64,000 bases of DNA from Diogma glabrata (GCA_963693315.1 OY856188.1:158606694-158670693), one strand, 5' to 3'; positions 35,553 to 46,911 are shown, counted from the first letter of the stretch. The notes: generated by a model not told the origin, from the sequence alone. A program made the numbers and translations.

Positions 35553-35569
35553 GTTTACCGGCTGCGCCA
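35553..35569 (-). other. Primer-binding site of the errantivirus
   Basis: On the minus strand, one base after the LTR, the sequence reads TGGCGCAGCCGGTAAAC. It resembles the TGGCGCAG-type site complementary to the 3' end of tRNA-Ser used by several Drosophila errantiviruses. It would prime minus-strand DNA synthesis. Confidence 0.8.
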
Positions 35570-35570
35570 A

Positions 35571-36196
35571 TGTTGTATTTGGGGCTTTAAACGTTTTATA
35601 TGTTTTAAATTTTATTAATACACAAATACTTTAAAAACGATTTTAAATTTTATTAATACAAAAAATTTGTTTGTAATTTTTCACACACTAAAATTTAATT
35701 ATTATTATTTTTTATTAAATACATTTATAAAATTATACACTGGTTTCTTTTGGTTAATGGTTGGTTACTATTGTTACTTGGTTACTTTGCTCGACTTGTT
35801 ATATTTATGAATAAGAACTAACTGATTGTATGAAAATAACTAACTGATTGTATGAAAAGAACTAACTGATTGTAAAGCTTAAAACCAACTGCAATCGTTC
35901 AAACTTAAAATTAACAAAAAAAATTTTAAGTTTTATGTTTTTTGCCTTAATTTGCATATTTCTGTAAAATGATTTATTTGATGATTAGTTATTTTTTTAA
36001 AGAAATTTACTTATTTTGAAATAATTAATTTTGTTTTATTAATTTAAATTTGAAATATGAATTTAATGAGTTTACAAAAAATGAATTAAATGTTACTTTT
36101 GAAATAAGAGTTTATTGAGTTGACAAAAACTAAATTAAATGTTTCTTTAAGACTTTGTAACTTTTTGTTTTGTTGGTTCTTATGTGGGACACTACA
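35571..36196 (-). repeat. 5' LTR of the errantivirus
   Basis: Starts TGTAGTGTCCCACATAAG on the minus strand and ends CCAAATACAACA, giving TG...CA ends and a length of 626 bp. The right border is set by the ACTACA end at 36196 and the left one by the adjoining primer-binding site. The LTR contains three tandem copies of an AACTAACTGATTGTA unit (35818-35876). The matching 3' LTR falls in the gap. Confidence 0.78.
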
Positions 36197-36296
36197 GTAC
36201 AAGAAAACATGGTATCTGGAAATATGAAATGCTATAGAATGAAACAGTGGGATTCAAACAAACATGTTGATTTTATTCATATATACAACAAAAATA

Positions 36297-36385
36297 ATTG
36301 GCGACGCTGATGCATAGGCTGCCTTCACTACAGCTCTCTGGGAGCAAAATACTTTAGATGTATAGTGAGCTTATATCTTTCAAAT
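36297..36385 (-). repeat. R4 short repeat, copy 2
   Basis: Inverted counterpart of 27030-27110, about 100 bp outside the right end of the errantivirus. The match fades on both sides, so this looks like two independent insertions or remnants of one short repeat family. Confidence 0.6.
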
Positions 36386-37020
36386 TATTTTATCAATGAC
36401 TTTGTTCTAATAATAATCCACTAGCAGGTGCTCCGACAGCTCTACAACTTGCAAAATTAGTTAATTAAAGCAAACTGTAGTATCCCAACGGACATAAATT
36501 TTGTTCCACGAATAGGAAAATTTATTAATAAATATTTGCCGGAGGTAAAAATTTTATAATTTTTTTTACATTACATTAAAATTATTGTTTTTTATTCATA
36601 AAAATCATAAAAATTTCGTTTTACGAATTTTAAATTGATCGATAATGTAGTTTTTTAAAGTTATTGCTGCGGTTTCACTTTCCCGTTTCGTTCAAATTAA
36701 TTTGATTTCGATATTAACAAGAAAAGTAATTATTTTTTGACAGGCAGTGCTAAAATTCATATATTTATTGGTTTTCCAATCATTATTTTCCATAACTTCA
36801 TCTTGTGAAATAAAATAAGAAAAAACAAAAACTGTATTTCGCAATATTAAATACTAAAGTTTTTTTTTCTATTTGAGGACATCTTCATCAAAACATAAAA
36901 ATAATAATAACACTGAGTGATTCTTGGTAATTTAGTTAATATGTTCCGGTGTTCACCATCACAAAGTTTTTACAGGATTGTATACAAAACACAACTTGAA
37001 TAATTTTAAAAATTATTAGT
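36386..37020. other. AT-rich stretch, no gene recognised
   Basis: No motif, frame or repeat that I can support. Confidence 0.4.
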
Positions 37021-37860
37021 TGTAATCTCCCAAGGCGGTGATAATTCGAAATAATTTTTTCTCAAAAATTTCGAAAGCAAGTATATTGATAAAAGCACGA
37101 GGCCGTAGGCTGAGGGCTATTATCAATACCATTTGCTTGAGGAATTTTCCAAAAAAATTATGAGAATTTATCAACGAACGAGGGGAATTCGTTTAGAAAA
37201 TTTTTTGCCATTTTTCATTTATTTATATATTTTTTATGAATTATACATTGGCTACTGCGATATCAGTTAATTATTCCAAAATAAGGCTGATAATTTTTAA
37301 TATCCCAGTAGGCCAAACGTATAATTATTTGTTATTAGTATAATTCTAATGTTATTGGTGAAATTGAATGATGTCATTCCATTTTAGAGAGCTTCGTTGG
37401 GTTAATTAAAAAAATTTTCAGTAGTAATTTCCCAAGGGTTGTGATAATTCGAAATAATTTTTTGCCAAAAATTTCGAAAGCAAGTATATTGATAATAGCA
37501 CGAGGTTGTAGGCCGGGGGCTATTATCAATTCCACTTGCTTGAGGAATTTTATAAAAAATTATGAGAATTTATCAACGAACGAGGGGGGAGGGAATTCGT
37601 TTAGAAAATTTTTTGGAATTTTTCATTTCTTTATATATTTTTTATGAATTACACGTTGGCCTACTGCGATATCAGTTAATTATTTCAAAAATTATTTGAT
37701 AATTTTTAATATCCTATTTTGATATTTTTGATATTTTTAATATTTTTAATATTTTTAATTTTTAATATTAATATTAAGACTTTTAACTATTTGTTATTAG
37801 TATAATTCAAATGTTATTGGTGAAATTGAATGATGTCATTACATTTTAAAGAATTTCATT
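37021..37860. repeat. Tandem pair of about 405-bp units, each with a hairpin
   Basis: Unit 1 begins near 37021 (TGTAATCTCCCAAGGCGGTG) and unit 2 near 37422 (AGTAATTTCCCAAGGGTTGT). Both contain GATAATTCGAAATAATTTTT, TTTCGAAAGCAAGTATATTG, TTATCAACGAACGAGG and CTACTGCGATATCAGTTAAT. Inside each, AAGCAAGTATATTGATAA pairs with CTATTATCAAT...TTGCTT around a GC-rich core (GCACGAGGCCGTAGGCTGAG), forming a long imperfect hairpin. Non-coding. Confidence 0.7.
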
Positions 37861-39284
37861 GGGTTAAATTAAAATAAAACTAAGGCAAAAAAATTTCTAT
37901 ATGAAATTTCTCATTGTGCTATAATTAAAAAATTGTAATTTGTTTATTGACATATATTAAGCATAATATATAAAATGTTATTTTTAAGTAGCAAATAAAA
38001 AATACGAAAACCGACGAACTTTTCTATACAACTTATTAGTTTTTCTTTTTCTTTTGGAACCGAACATGAACAAGAAGAGTATGCTATCTATATAGTATGC
38101 TTGATTTATATTAATTAAAGTTGGACAAAGTGTATGAAGGTGTGATAGTGGATTCCTTCGATTTCCCTAAAATTTTCAGGATATATTAGTAGTTGTTCTA
38201 TGATAAGAGAAAGTGCAGTTTACCACCTCTTAAATCTGGCGCGTTTGACCTTCAATATAGGTAAAAGTTTGAGATCACGAGTAGATCTTATAAGTTATAT
38301 GATCATTCTACTTCATAAAACCTGGCCTTTCTATTACTAACCTGACTTCTACTCAACCCGGTTTTGATTTGCCACGTCATACCTGAACTACACTAAACCG
38401 AATAAGAACGAATCATGGACGAACCGAATAAGAATGAATCAAACACATTCCAATTGTGTGTTTAATTTGATGATATAATTGCGACATCTCAGACATCAAT
38501 TTGGCAACTCCCGATGTAGTAGCATGGATAGACTCACTCGATGTAAACTTCTAATGTTCAAATGTGCTGCCTAATGTTCAAATATTGTACTTTTTACCTC
38601 TTAACTAAAAGACGCGCAATCAAATCGATTGTAAGCTCATTTAATGTGTATTCATGTTTTGTTTTAGGTAGATTTCATAGAAAATTCTACCTATTTTAAG
38701 TTTTATTTTTATTTTTTATGTGTCACAAAGAAAACCATACGCTAAATAAATAAAACTTCATAAAACCATGAGCAACCAATGAAATTTTTTTAATATAGAT
38801 TCTACTTAAAACTAGGTAGATATTAGCATAAATAATTTGGTGGCTCATTTATGGCTTTGAGGGCCAAGCAAAGATAAATCAGAAAATGGTTTCATAAACT
38901 ATCTGATGAATTTTACAAGTGTTTTACATCGAAAAAACTATTATTTCATGTTGAGTTGGTTGACTTGCAGCCGCCACATTGGTCCGCCATTTTGAATTTT
39001 AGGAAAATGTTAAACAACGTAAGACACTTTATAAACTGAGCTTCAATTTGCGTTATAAAGAGAAATAAAAATCCCCCATAAATGTAAATTCCCTTAATGT
39101 AGATTGTAGTCTAATATGAATACATATAGGACTACAATTGACCAATTGTCAGCCATTGATTTCACATTGATTGGAAACAATAAATAATGACTATACAATC
39201 GTGACTTAGGATGGTAATTAGAATTCTCCATTCTATGAATTCACAGAAAGTTTGTCTAAAAATTTAATGCAATTTAATGCATTC
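37861..39284. other. AT-rich stretch, no gene recognised
   Basis: No gene is supported. Small features: a short repeat of ACCGAATAAGAA..GAATCA at 38397-38450, and TAGGTAGATTTCATAG with the inverse CTATGAAAATTC...CTACCT near 38667-38697. Confidence 0.4.
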
Positions 39285-40976
39285 CCATATAATGTAAAAA
39301 TATTTATCCACGACTACTAAAGAATATATGCTTTCCATGCGTATGTCTCAGGGTTGTAACGTATAATACGGTAACGTATAAAACACGTATTATACGTACG
39401 TATAAAACGTATAAAACGTACAGTATAAAACACACAATTATTTACGTTTTATACCGTATATAAGTAAAATCCTTAATAAATAAAAATGCATTTATATAAC
39501 ATTATCGCGGGCGTATTATTCATCGTACTCGTGATATTTAATATTTATGAAGCCTAGATTTCTGGACTAATAGGAACAGTTGCTTTAGAAAATATAGCGT
39601 CGTCATGATAATTTCTTACCCAACTATTCCTATTAGTTCAGAAAACTTCCACATTTAACGTAAATGCTTCTTTTCAAAATATAATTATTTGTTTTCAAAA
39701 CAAATTTAGTCTGCAATAATTTGACATTTCCAATTTATTCATCAATGACCAAAATTGAACTTACTCAATAATCTTCTCACTAAACTTTTTCGTTTGAAGT
39801 AAATACATATTTTAACTATTACAACTTTTGTATAAAAAGAAGATTTGATCTGCAAGAAGCTGTTATTTTTAAACTGTGTCTATTAATTGGAAGTGGTGCA
39901 AGCCGGATTCACACAACAAAATTTTTTAAAAACATCTCTCTAATAATCTCTAATAATTTCCCTAACTGCTATGAAAAAAACGACATTTATTCTGCAACAA
40001 CATGATATTTCTCAGCTGTTCTTATTAGATGGGAGGAGCTGAAGTTGGATTGAACCATATTTTATATATTCAATAACATTTCATGATGCCAAATAATTAA
40101 GTTCATGAGCCAAAGTTTCTAATCCAAAATGTTTCCCATTAAGTAAATGTTGGAATCAAAATGAAAGAAAATCATATAGTATACGTGTTGAAAAATTCAA
40201 AAATAATTTAATTGCTTGAGTTTAAGTGTTCAAAAAAATCTCTAATATATAATTCAAAATTTTCAATATTCAAATCTAGTGAATTAAAAATTAGTTTGTA
40301 TAGTAACATAGTCTTTCGTATAAAGTATAAAAATATACATTCAAATAACATCTAGAATTTAAATAGTTTTTGTTATAAATTATAAAATATATAAATAATT
40401 TAAAACTACGTAATTATATTTTTACTAAAATATATATATTTTTACTAAAATTATAATTAATATCTAAAGTAAGAAGTATTTTTAATTTTTTATGAATGAA
40501 TTTTAAAAACAAAATCATATTATACGTTTTATACGTTATATACGTTTTATACGTTTTATACGTTACGTATTATACGTGTAACGTATAAAACGTTTTATAC
40601 GTGTATATTAACAACCCTGGTATGTCTTCCATTGTAATTGTATTCATTCCACAACCAGTGAATTTGATTAAAATTCTTTAACAGTTCTATAGTTTATTAA
40701 ATATTCCCCTAACAAATTAAACAACAAACTTGTTTTGTTTTTCGCTATCTTTGATGTATTTATTTCAATATGGCGATACAAATTTTTGCATGAAAACGGA
40801 AAATTAAACGAAATATTTTACAGTCGTGGATAAAATAGCATCTTGTATTCGCTTAGGATGATGGCAATTCTTCACTCGGATGATTCCCTCCACTCGCTAC
40901 GCTCGTTTCGGGAAACTTCATCCTCGTGAAGAATTTCCTTCATTCTAAACTGATACAAAAATCTACTATTCTATTG
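39285..40976 (+). repeat. R3 dispersed repeat, copy 2 (split by a hAT element)
   Basis: Homologous to 11172-11782. The left part (39285-39348) ends in GTATGTCT and the right part resumes with GTATGTCTTCCATTGTAAT at 40620. The remainder follows to about 40976 (AGCATCTTGTATTCGCTTAG, AATTCTTCACTCGGATGAT, CTTCATCCTCGTGAAGAA). Confidence 0.78.
39349..40619. mobile_element. Non-autonomous hAT element, 1271 bp, 8-bp target duplication
   Basis: Ends are CAGGGTTGTAAC on the left and TTAACAACCCTG on the right, flanked by perfect 8-bp direct repeats GTATGTCT (39341-39348 and 40620-40627). R3 copy 1 has this octamer once at the same place, so the duplication is confirmed by an empty site. CAGGG..CCCTG ends with 8-bp duplications define the hAT superfamily. 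Both subterminal zones are packed with TACGTTTTATACG-type words in both orientations (39361-39460 and 40522-40605), as expected for transposase-binding subterminal repeats. No transposase is encoded. Confidence 0.9.
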
Positions 40977-41014
40977 TATGGAGTCTAATTAGAGTAATGA
41001 CAATAATTATATGA

Positions 41015-41310
41015 TTCCATAATATGGAGTCTAATGTCTGCCTAAGGATTCAAACAAGGCACTGAAGAGGAAGGTTCGAGTTCATTCGAAACACGAAAAA
41101 TGAGAAGTGGAGTTTTTGTCTGAGAAACTTCCAGCCACACCTTTGAAGTAGTTAAATAATGATGAAATTTCAACTTTGAAATACCATCGCCTCGGTAGGT
41201 TAGTTAGATAGCGTGTCTGCTAAAACGGATTCAACCATGGCACTGATGAGGATAGTTCGAATCCCAATCTGAAACATTTATAAGAGAAAAATGGAGTTTT
41301 TCTCTGAGAA
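41015..41310 (+). repeat. Tandem pair of tRNA-like SINE units
   Basis: The second unit (about 41189-41310) starts CGCCTCGGTAGGTTAGTTAG, has GATAGCGTGTCTGC and then a B-box-like ATAGTTCGAATCCC. The first unit (about 41030-41160) has GTCTGCCTAAGGATTCAAAC and GGTTCGAGTTC. Both continue with GAGAAA/ATGAGA, TGGAGTTTTT and CTGAGAAA. The spacing and A/B-box-like elements suggest a tRNA-derived SINE. It is not a functional tRNA gene: the arms do not pair into a cloverleaf that I can draw. Confidence 0.55.
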
Positions 41311-41329
41311 AAATCTAAAATATACTATC

Positions 41330-41495
41330 GAGTTGAAAAATTCAAAAAATCTCTAATATATAATTCAAAATTTTCAATATTTAAATCTAGTGAATTAAAA
41401 ATTACTATCCAGTTTACTGTACAGATACATTGTCGTTCGTATAAAGTAAATATACATTCAAACAACATCCAGAATTTGAAACTAATGTTTTTAAT
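41330..41495 (+). repeat. Second copy of an internal block of the hAT element
   Basis: ATCTCTAATATATAATTCAA, AAATCTAGTGAATTAAAAAT, TTCGTATAAAGTA and ACATTCAAACAACATCCAG parallel 40195-40365 inside the hAT element at 39349-40619, in the same orientation and about 1.15 kb away. The hAT ends are not repeated here. Confidence 0.65.
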
Positions 41496-42359
41496 AGATC
41501 ACGCAGTAAATAAATTCAGTCCTTAAAGGTATTCTAAATTGCGACTTAGACATTCTCTCGCCCAATAATGATACTGGAAAGCAAATAAAGTTTAGAGAAT
41601 GTTTATTAAAGTGGAAAAAGGACAGGTAATTATAGAATTAATTATAGATATATATATATATATATATATATATAGATTAATACTTTATAAAATTATAGAA
41701 TTAATCAACAAAAATTTTTTTTCATTAGATGTCCTGAACTGGCGAAAACAGATGTTTAAATATGGAAAACTTGAATCTAAAACTATATCAGAAGAAATAA
41801 GCATGAATAATTTATTAGAATCGAATCTTAAAATATGTGTACGTGAGCTATTGTGTTTTTTTTAATTATTTTTCAATTATGGTTGGTAAGTGGTTACACC
41901 TAGCGATAATATTTGGATCTTTTTCATAAACCTATACTGTTGATTTATTTATAATTATATTTATATTATCACAACTCAGCAAATCAATTAACTCAAATGA
42001 TTCACAGCATCTCATCATGCAACTAATTGTTCATTATTCAATGAGATGAGCCACTAAAACCAAACCATCATAATATGGTCCATTATCCAACTCTCAGAGC
42101 TCTACGTTATGTTTGGTGATTTAGATTTGATGACAAGAATCGTGAATTTAAAACTTATACCAAAAAAATTACTTCGCGTAAAAATCTAACTTTATCATTA
42201 GCCACAAAATATGCCTACAAATTTGCTCATTCAGTAACTTCTAATTCTTTTTTGTGCAGTAAAACATACATGCTCCAACGAAATGTTTAGTTTTTACATC
42301 TGAATACTGTCACGTTCATAATTTTCTAGTTGATTTCGATCAATTTAAATTTTAAATTT
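41496..42359. other. AT-rich stretch, no gene recognised
   Basis: Contains a short (TA)n run at 41647-41673. The 88-codon frame at 41599-41865 crosses that run and has no recognisable domain. Confidence 0.4.
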
Positions 42360-42665
42360 AGTCATTAGCCTCCTAGCTTGTCCACAATAATCCATGTCTA
42401 ATGCGATAACGTACGTTTCACCACCTTTTTCAAGTATACTGTTCCAACGATGGGCTACATAATTAAATAGGTCGGTTGTTGATTTTTTGTTTTTAAAACC
42501 GTATCGTCTGCAGATATTAAATAATTGTGTTCCAATAAATTTGATATGTGTGTATTAATATAGTGCTCATATAAATTAGATAGGACTGAAACTAAGGCTA
42601 TTGGTCTATAATTTGAAATATCACATTTTGTTCCTTTTTTGGGGTGGGTTGATTATTGGCGGTGT
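42360..42665 (-). pseudogene. LINE reverse transcriptase fragment, N-terminal part
   Basis: On the minus strand, 42640-42560 reads KKGTKCDISNYRPIALVSVL, the conserved start of the jockey/RTE-like non-LTR reverse transcriptase finger region. After a frameshift, 42525-42400 reads RYGFKNKKSTTDLFNYVAHR, then WNSILEKGGETYVIALD, the next conserved block. Sequence then decays before the catalytic region. Frameshifts make it a remnant. The complementary C-terminal part lies 0.5 kb away on the other strand. Confidence 0.75.
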
Positions 42666-43179
42666 TGTTGATATTTAACTACCTTAAGAGTATTTTGACA
42701 ATTTTGGGTTTGAAATAAAGATTAAATCAACGCCATTAGTAGGAGAAATAGAAGATTTGGCGCCAGACCTTAAAGATTATATTAGATTAAATTAGAAAGG
42801 GTTGGACAGGTTGCACGAGGCAGAACTTGTCCCGGCTCGCAGACTCTGCGGTCCATACCGCTCCTTAAAGAAGTAATGGCACTGTTGAACCTTTTTTCAG
42901 AAATAGACACGCGGTTTAAATTTTTGTTGCTTTCATTCTATCAATTTCTGTTTTTTTGTTTTCGATTATCTGGTTTGATATTTTATTGGACTTTAGATAT
43001 TGGGAACGATTTAAGGGATTTTGTTATGGATCCAAATATTATAAATAATCTACGTTTGTTTCAAACGGCCAGTTTGACTGCCTTGAAAAACAAATATTTT
43101 CGTTAGGGTTCGTTATTGAGAAGAAAACGAATTTATTGATACTAAAACATTCTAATCAAACTTAAACTACAAGTATTAT
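42666..43179. other. Spacer between the two LINE halves
   Basis: A slightly GC-richer patch at 42806-42865 (GGTTGGACAGGTTGCACGAG, ACTCTGCGGTCC) is of unknown origin. The 76-codon frame at 42876-43106 has no motif that I recognise. Confidence 0.35.
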
Positions 43180-43990
43180 TATTATTTCATCAGATAACTT
43201 TTCAACTAATGCAGGAGTTATTCAAGGTTCCACACTATCTCCTCATTTTCTTACCTATATTAATGCCTTGCTGAATTCAACGATTCATCCAAATCCACTG
43301 TTAGCGCTCAATAACTGCACTAGATCAAATTTGATAGAGTCAATAAACATTGAATAAAAAACACTTATAGATTCGGGTATTGCTAACAATGTTGAATTCA
43401 ACACCAGGAAAACTCAGGTTTTCCATTTTTCTAGGTTATCGACGCCTAATCCATTCAAGTTTGAGTCTTGAAAAAAAATGATCTTGAAAGAAAGAATCTG
43501 TTAGACTTCTAGGAGTTGAGATTGAAAATAATATGAAGTGGAATTCTCATATATTTAACAGAGTTATAACCTGCTTACCTATAACGTTGTTCAAAAATTA
43601 ATATATTTGGGTCGCTATCGTATGGTTTTTATAATCGCAAACAACTTCTTTTAAAATATTAGTCATTTAATAGTCCCTGCATGGAATATTGTTCTCATAT
43701 ATGAAGTGTAGCATACATAAATAGTTGGAAGTTTCTGGATTATATACAACAGCGAGCTGTTAAATTGATCGGCAAATCAAATTTTACTAATGAGCTTGAT
43801 TCCTTGTACGTCGCTGATTTGACGGTGTTTTACAAATACATTATGGATGAACGGACGTGTGCCTAGTTCAAATTGATTTGACCTGAGCCTGCAAAATTTA
43901 CACGTTACACCAGAGTATCAATAGCTACCCATCTTTTTACGGTTCGAGTGACAAGATGTAGACCTGTCGCTTTTCAATGTGATTTTTTTT
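43180..43990 (+). pseudogene. LINE reverse transcriptase fragment, palm to C-terminus
   Basis: On the plus strand, around 43189-43275, the frame reads NAGVIQGSTLSPHFL, the conserved AGVPQGS..SP block of non-LTR reverse transcriptases. The YADD-containing part is deleted or decayed. From 43375 comes NNVEFNTRKTQVFHF, from 43494 ESVRLLGVEIENNMKWNSHI, from 43676 CMEYCSHI and from 43743 YIQQRAVKLIG, then FTNELDSLYVADLTVFYKY. These are in the order typical of jockey-like elements. Stops and frameshifts are frequent. The orientation is opposite to the N-terminal fragment at 42360-42665. Confidence 0.82.
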
Positions 43991-44363
43991 AATAGAGGTC
44001 TTCTCTGATAATTTTAATCCCAACTTTAAAATTAGCGAAAAAATTCTCAAAGAAAATTTATCAATACTCACAAATCTTAGTTCCTTAGTTATTATCGTAT
44101 CTTCTGATATTTAGAAATGTTAATCTATAATTTATTTTGATTAACACTAAACAACGCCTTTAAATTTTAAAAACTGGTAAATGATCGGCTAGGGGGGTCC
44201 GGGCCAAAGAAAATTGTGTGCGCTCCTGTTCCATCAATTATATATTAGGTTGGAACTTGGACTACGTTTAGGTAGTTTATATAAAATATGATAGTATTTT
44301 GTTCTCGTACCCAATATGTGTAGAAAATTGAAATCTTTATGGTTAAGACTTCATAGTAAATGA
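43991..44363. other. Spacer after the LINE remnant
   Basis: Possibly the decayed 3' end of the LINE. A small G-rich patch (GGCTAGGGGGGTCCGGGCC) is at 44189-44207. Nothing further recognised. Confidence 0.35.
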
Positions 44364-44613
44364 GGAGGTCCACACCAAAACGCTACATTTCCATTATTAC
44401 ATTTTTTCAACGCAGTTCAAGAAAATTTGATTACGTTATTATACTGATTACATTATGTCTAAAGCAAGCTCTATTCTACAAAGGCGAAAAACAGTTCTAA
44501 TTTAAATAGATAAATTTTTGAGTTTTCGATCGAATTCAGAAATTGGAGCCGATCTAAGTACACAATTTATTTTTTTAAGAAAATGGAAATGTCGCGTTTT
44601 GGTGTGGACCTCC
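44364..44613. mobile_element. MITE, 250 bp with about 31-bp inverted ends
   Basis: The left end is GGAGGTCCACACCAAAACGC and the right end is its complement (GCGTTTTGGTGTGGACCTCC). The match continues through ACATTTCCATT with one mismatch near the middle. No coding capacity. The flanks (AAATGA and ACAAAT) show no clear target duplication, so the superfamily is unassigned. Confidence 0.8.
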
Positions 44614-46911
44614 ACAAATATAAAAAATACAAAAACCAATTAATATCGTCTGTATCATTAATTATTTCAGACTTTTGGTTTCAAATAAATTTAAACACTG
44701 AACATTCTAAGCAAAACATTCGGTGTGGTTGTTTATGTATAATTTTTTTATCTTCGTGTTGAAGTATCTATTTTGTACTAAACTGAAAACAGTTCTATAA
44801 AACAATAATTGGTTTCTTTATTTTATTATAATAATATGGATGTACTTTAAAATCAATCTATGTATAAATGTATATAGTAACCAAAATTCAATTTCACAGG
44901 TCAATTCAATTTTTAAGTGTAATGGAAAATAAATTAAAGGTAAAAAAATATTTGTCGTAAAAGGAACGATAACCAAAGAAAAGGATATTATAATACTACA
45001 GTATGTACATGAATGAACAATCTAGAGACATATAACAAAAAGTTGATTTTCAATATCTTACCATAAGACGAGCTGAGCTAAATTATCCAATTTTGATTTC
45101 ACACTAGACAACCTTTTGTTAAATTAAAATAACAATTTTCACTTCTAATAATTTCACAAACACTAATACCATATATGACTATTAATTTAACATATACACT
45201 TTAATACTTTATTTTTTTATTTGAAAACAAACACCATCACTAATTAACAACAATAGAACCAAATATTATTACAAGAATTAAATCGATTTGGGATATTACG
45301 AATAAGAGTAAATTATCTTTGATTACCGTTAGTTAAATACAAAAAAGTCAAGAACTTTTGCTGCTAGGCCATATTTTTCTAAATCGTAATCACAATTTTA
45401 TCGAAAATCGAGGATTCAGATAATATCAACCGGACGTTATAGCGTCTATGTTGCAATTAAAGTTTAAACTATATAATGATTTTATTTTGAGTAAAATAAA
45501 ATACTCAGTATTTATTAAAGTGTTTGTGAAAATTCCCCTGGTTCCGATTTCAATCTCATTTTCCTTTGTTTTTAAATCAAATTCAAAAATGTTGATCGGA
45601 AAATTTTTATTTAGATTCATTTCGAATTGAAAGTTAGAATAATTACTATAAAATTGGTTTCCACATTTACGCGCATGTTTCCGTCTAATAAATTTTGACT
45701 ATTTTATCAAAATTGTAGATATCTGATTTAAGTTTGAATATGAACATGTTCATATGATTTGTTTGATTTTGTTTAAGTTTTGCTTAGAATTGTTATATAT
45801 TTATTAATAAATTGCCTCTTTTGAATACTATGTAAACACCATGAAATAATGTCAAGAATTCTAAGACAAACTCCAGAAATACTGAGAGAGATTTCAATCA
45901 GTTAAGATTGTTTGAAGTTAGCGGTCCGTTACTTCTAGAGTTATAAGGAAAACAGGAAAACGTTATTTCAATAAATGAACAACTAAAATTATTTTACCCA
46001 GTGTCAAGTTTGGCGAAACCAAATGGTAAAATGCAAATTTATTGTGAGTTTTCCAAAAAGAATTTGTTCGGCTGTTGTTCGATAGATCTGCACTACTTTC
46101 TTTGTTCAACACAAAACAAATAAGTTCTTTTTCGTACAGATTTAGAACCCTTATCAAAATTTCACCAAACAAATATTTTGTTGAATATAAAAAGTGAAGA
46201 AATTGTATACTGGAAGTGACAAACTGGCAGTGGATTGACAGAACTGTCTTCATTCTTTTTACTGCTCACAAGTTTCAATAGATAAAAATGTTTGCCTTGA
46301 AGTGATTGTACAAGACAACCTTGAAACTTTAAGTACCAATTTTCAACTAAATTAAATCATGTTATAATTAAAAATTATTGCATTTTGAAATAAACAGGAG
46401 TTAGGGAGATCTATCCACCTCATCCTCCACTTTATCAAATTTCGAAAAAAATTAGATAACATATTCATGTGAACTCGGATGCTTTTATGGATCATACATA
46501 ATACACGCTTTCACAAATTATACTTAATTTTTCCATATTTTCCTAAAAACTTAAAAAAATAACAGCAAATTTTTATTCAAATTTCGTTATAAATATGATG
46601 ATGACAAACATAAAGGTAGGTCAATAAACTTGATAGCATTATTCATAATATTTCAGCAAGATGGTTTACGCTAGTTTGGAATTCACTACAAAATACTTCA
46701 CTGATTTTGGTTGAAAGAGACGTCTTAGTTAGTGTTTGGCTCCCGGGATTTTCCGACATGAAATAAAAAAGCCAGGGTTTTAAGAAAATGTTTAAAGGTC
46801 GAATCACGAGATATCTATAACATATTCTCGGGAATAAATATTTTGCTTCATAGCAATAAAAATAATATAAATTCAATTGTGTCGACTGTTGGCACTTGGC
46901 TAACCATTTCA
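44614..46911. other. AT-rich stretch, no gene recognised
   Basis: The several 60-96-codon frames on both strands here overlap one another, lack motifs and are not supported as genes. No repeat is evident. Confidence 0.45.

Larger units (their letters stand above)
29168..36196 (-). mobile_element. Endogenous errantivirus (Gypsy-group LTR retrotransposon with env), defective
   Basis: Order on the minus strand: 5' LTR (36196-35571), primer-binding site (35569-35553), a leader with a diverged duplication (GTAACTGAATAACTGGATTT and GTAACTGAATAACTAGATTT near 35368 and 35430), pol, env, gap. Only 216 bp separate the LTR from the pol start codon, so there is no room for a gag gene. Pol carries an in-frame TGA inside the integrase. 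Env is open from start to stop. The 3' LTR is missing in the N run, so LTR-LTR divergence and the target duplication (right flank GTAC) cannot be compared. The copy is incomplete and could not act alone. Confidence 0.9.

Noticed and set aside
41189..41280. Possible functional tRNA gene
   Set aside because: B-box-like sequence is present, but the acceptor and anticodon arms do not pair; a SINE head is the better reading.
44614..46911. Several 60-96-codon frames in AT-rich DNA
   Set aside because: No motif and no composition shift; frames of this size are expected by chance in 2.3 kb.
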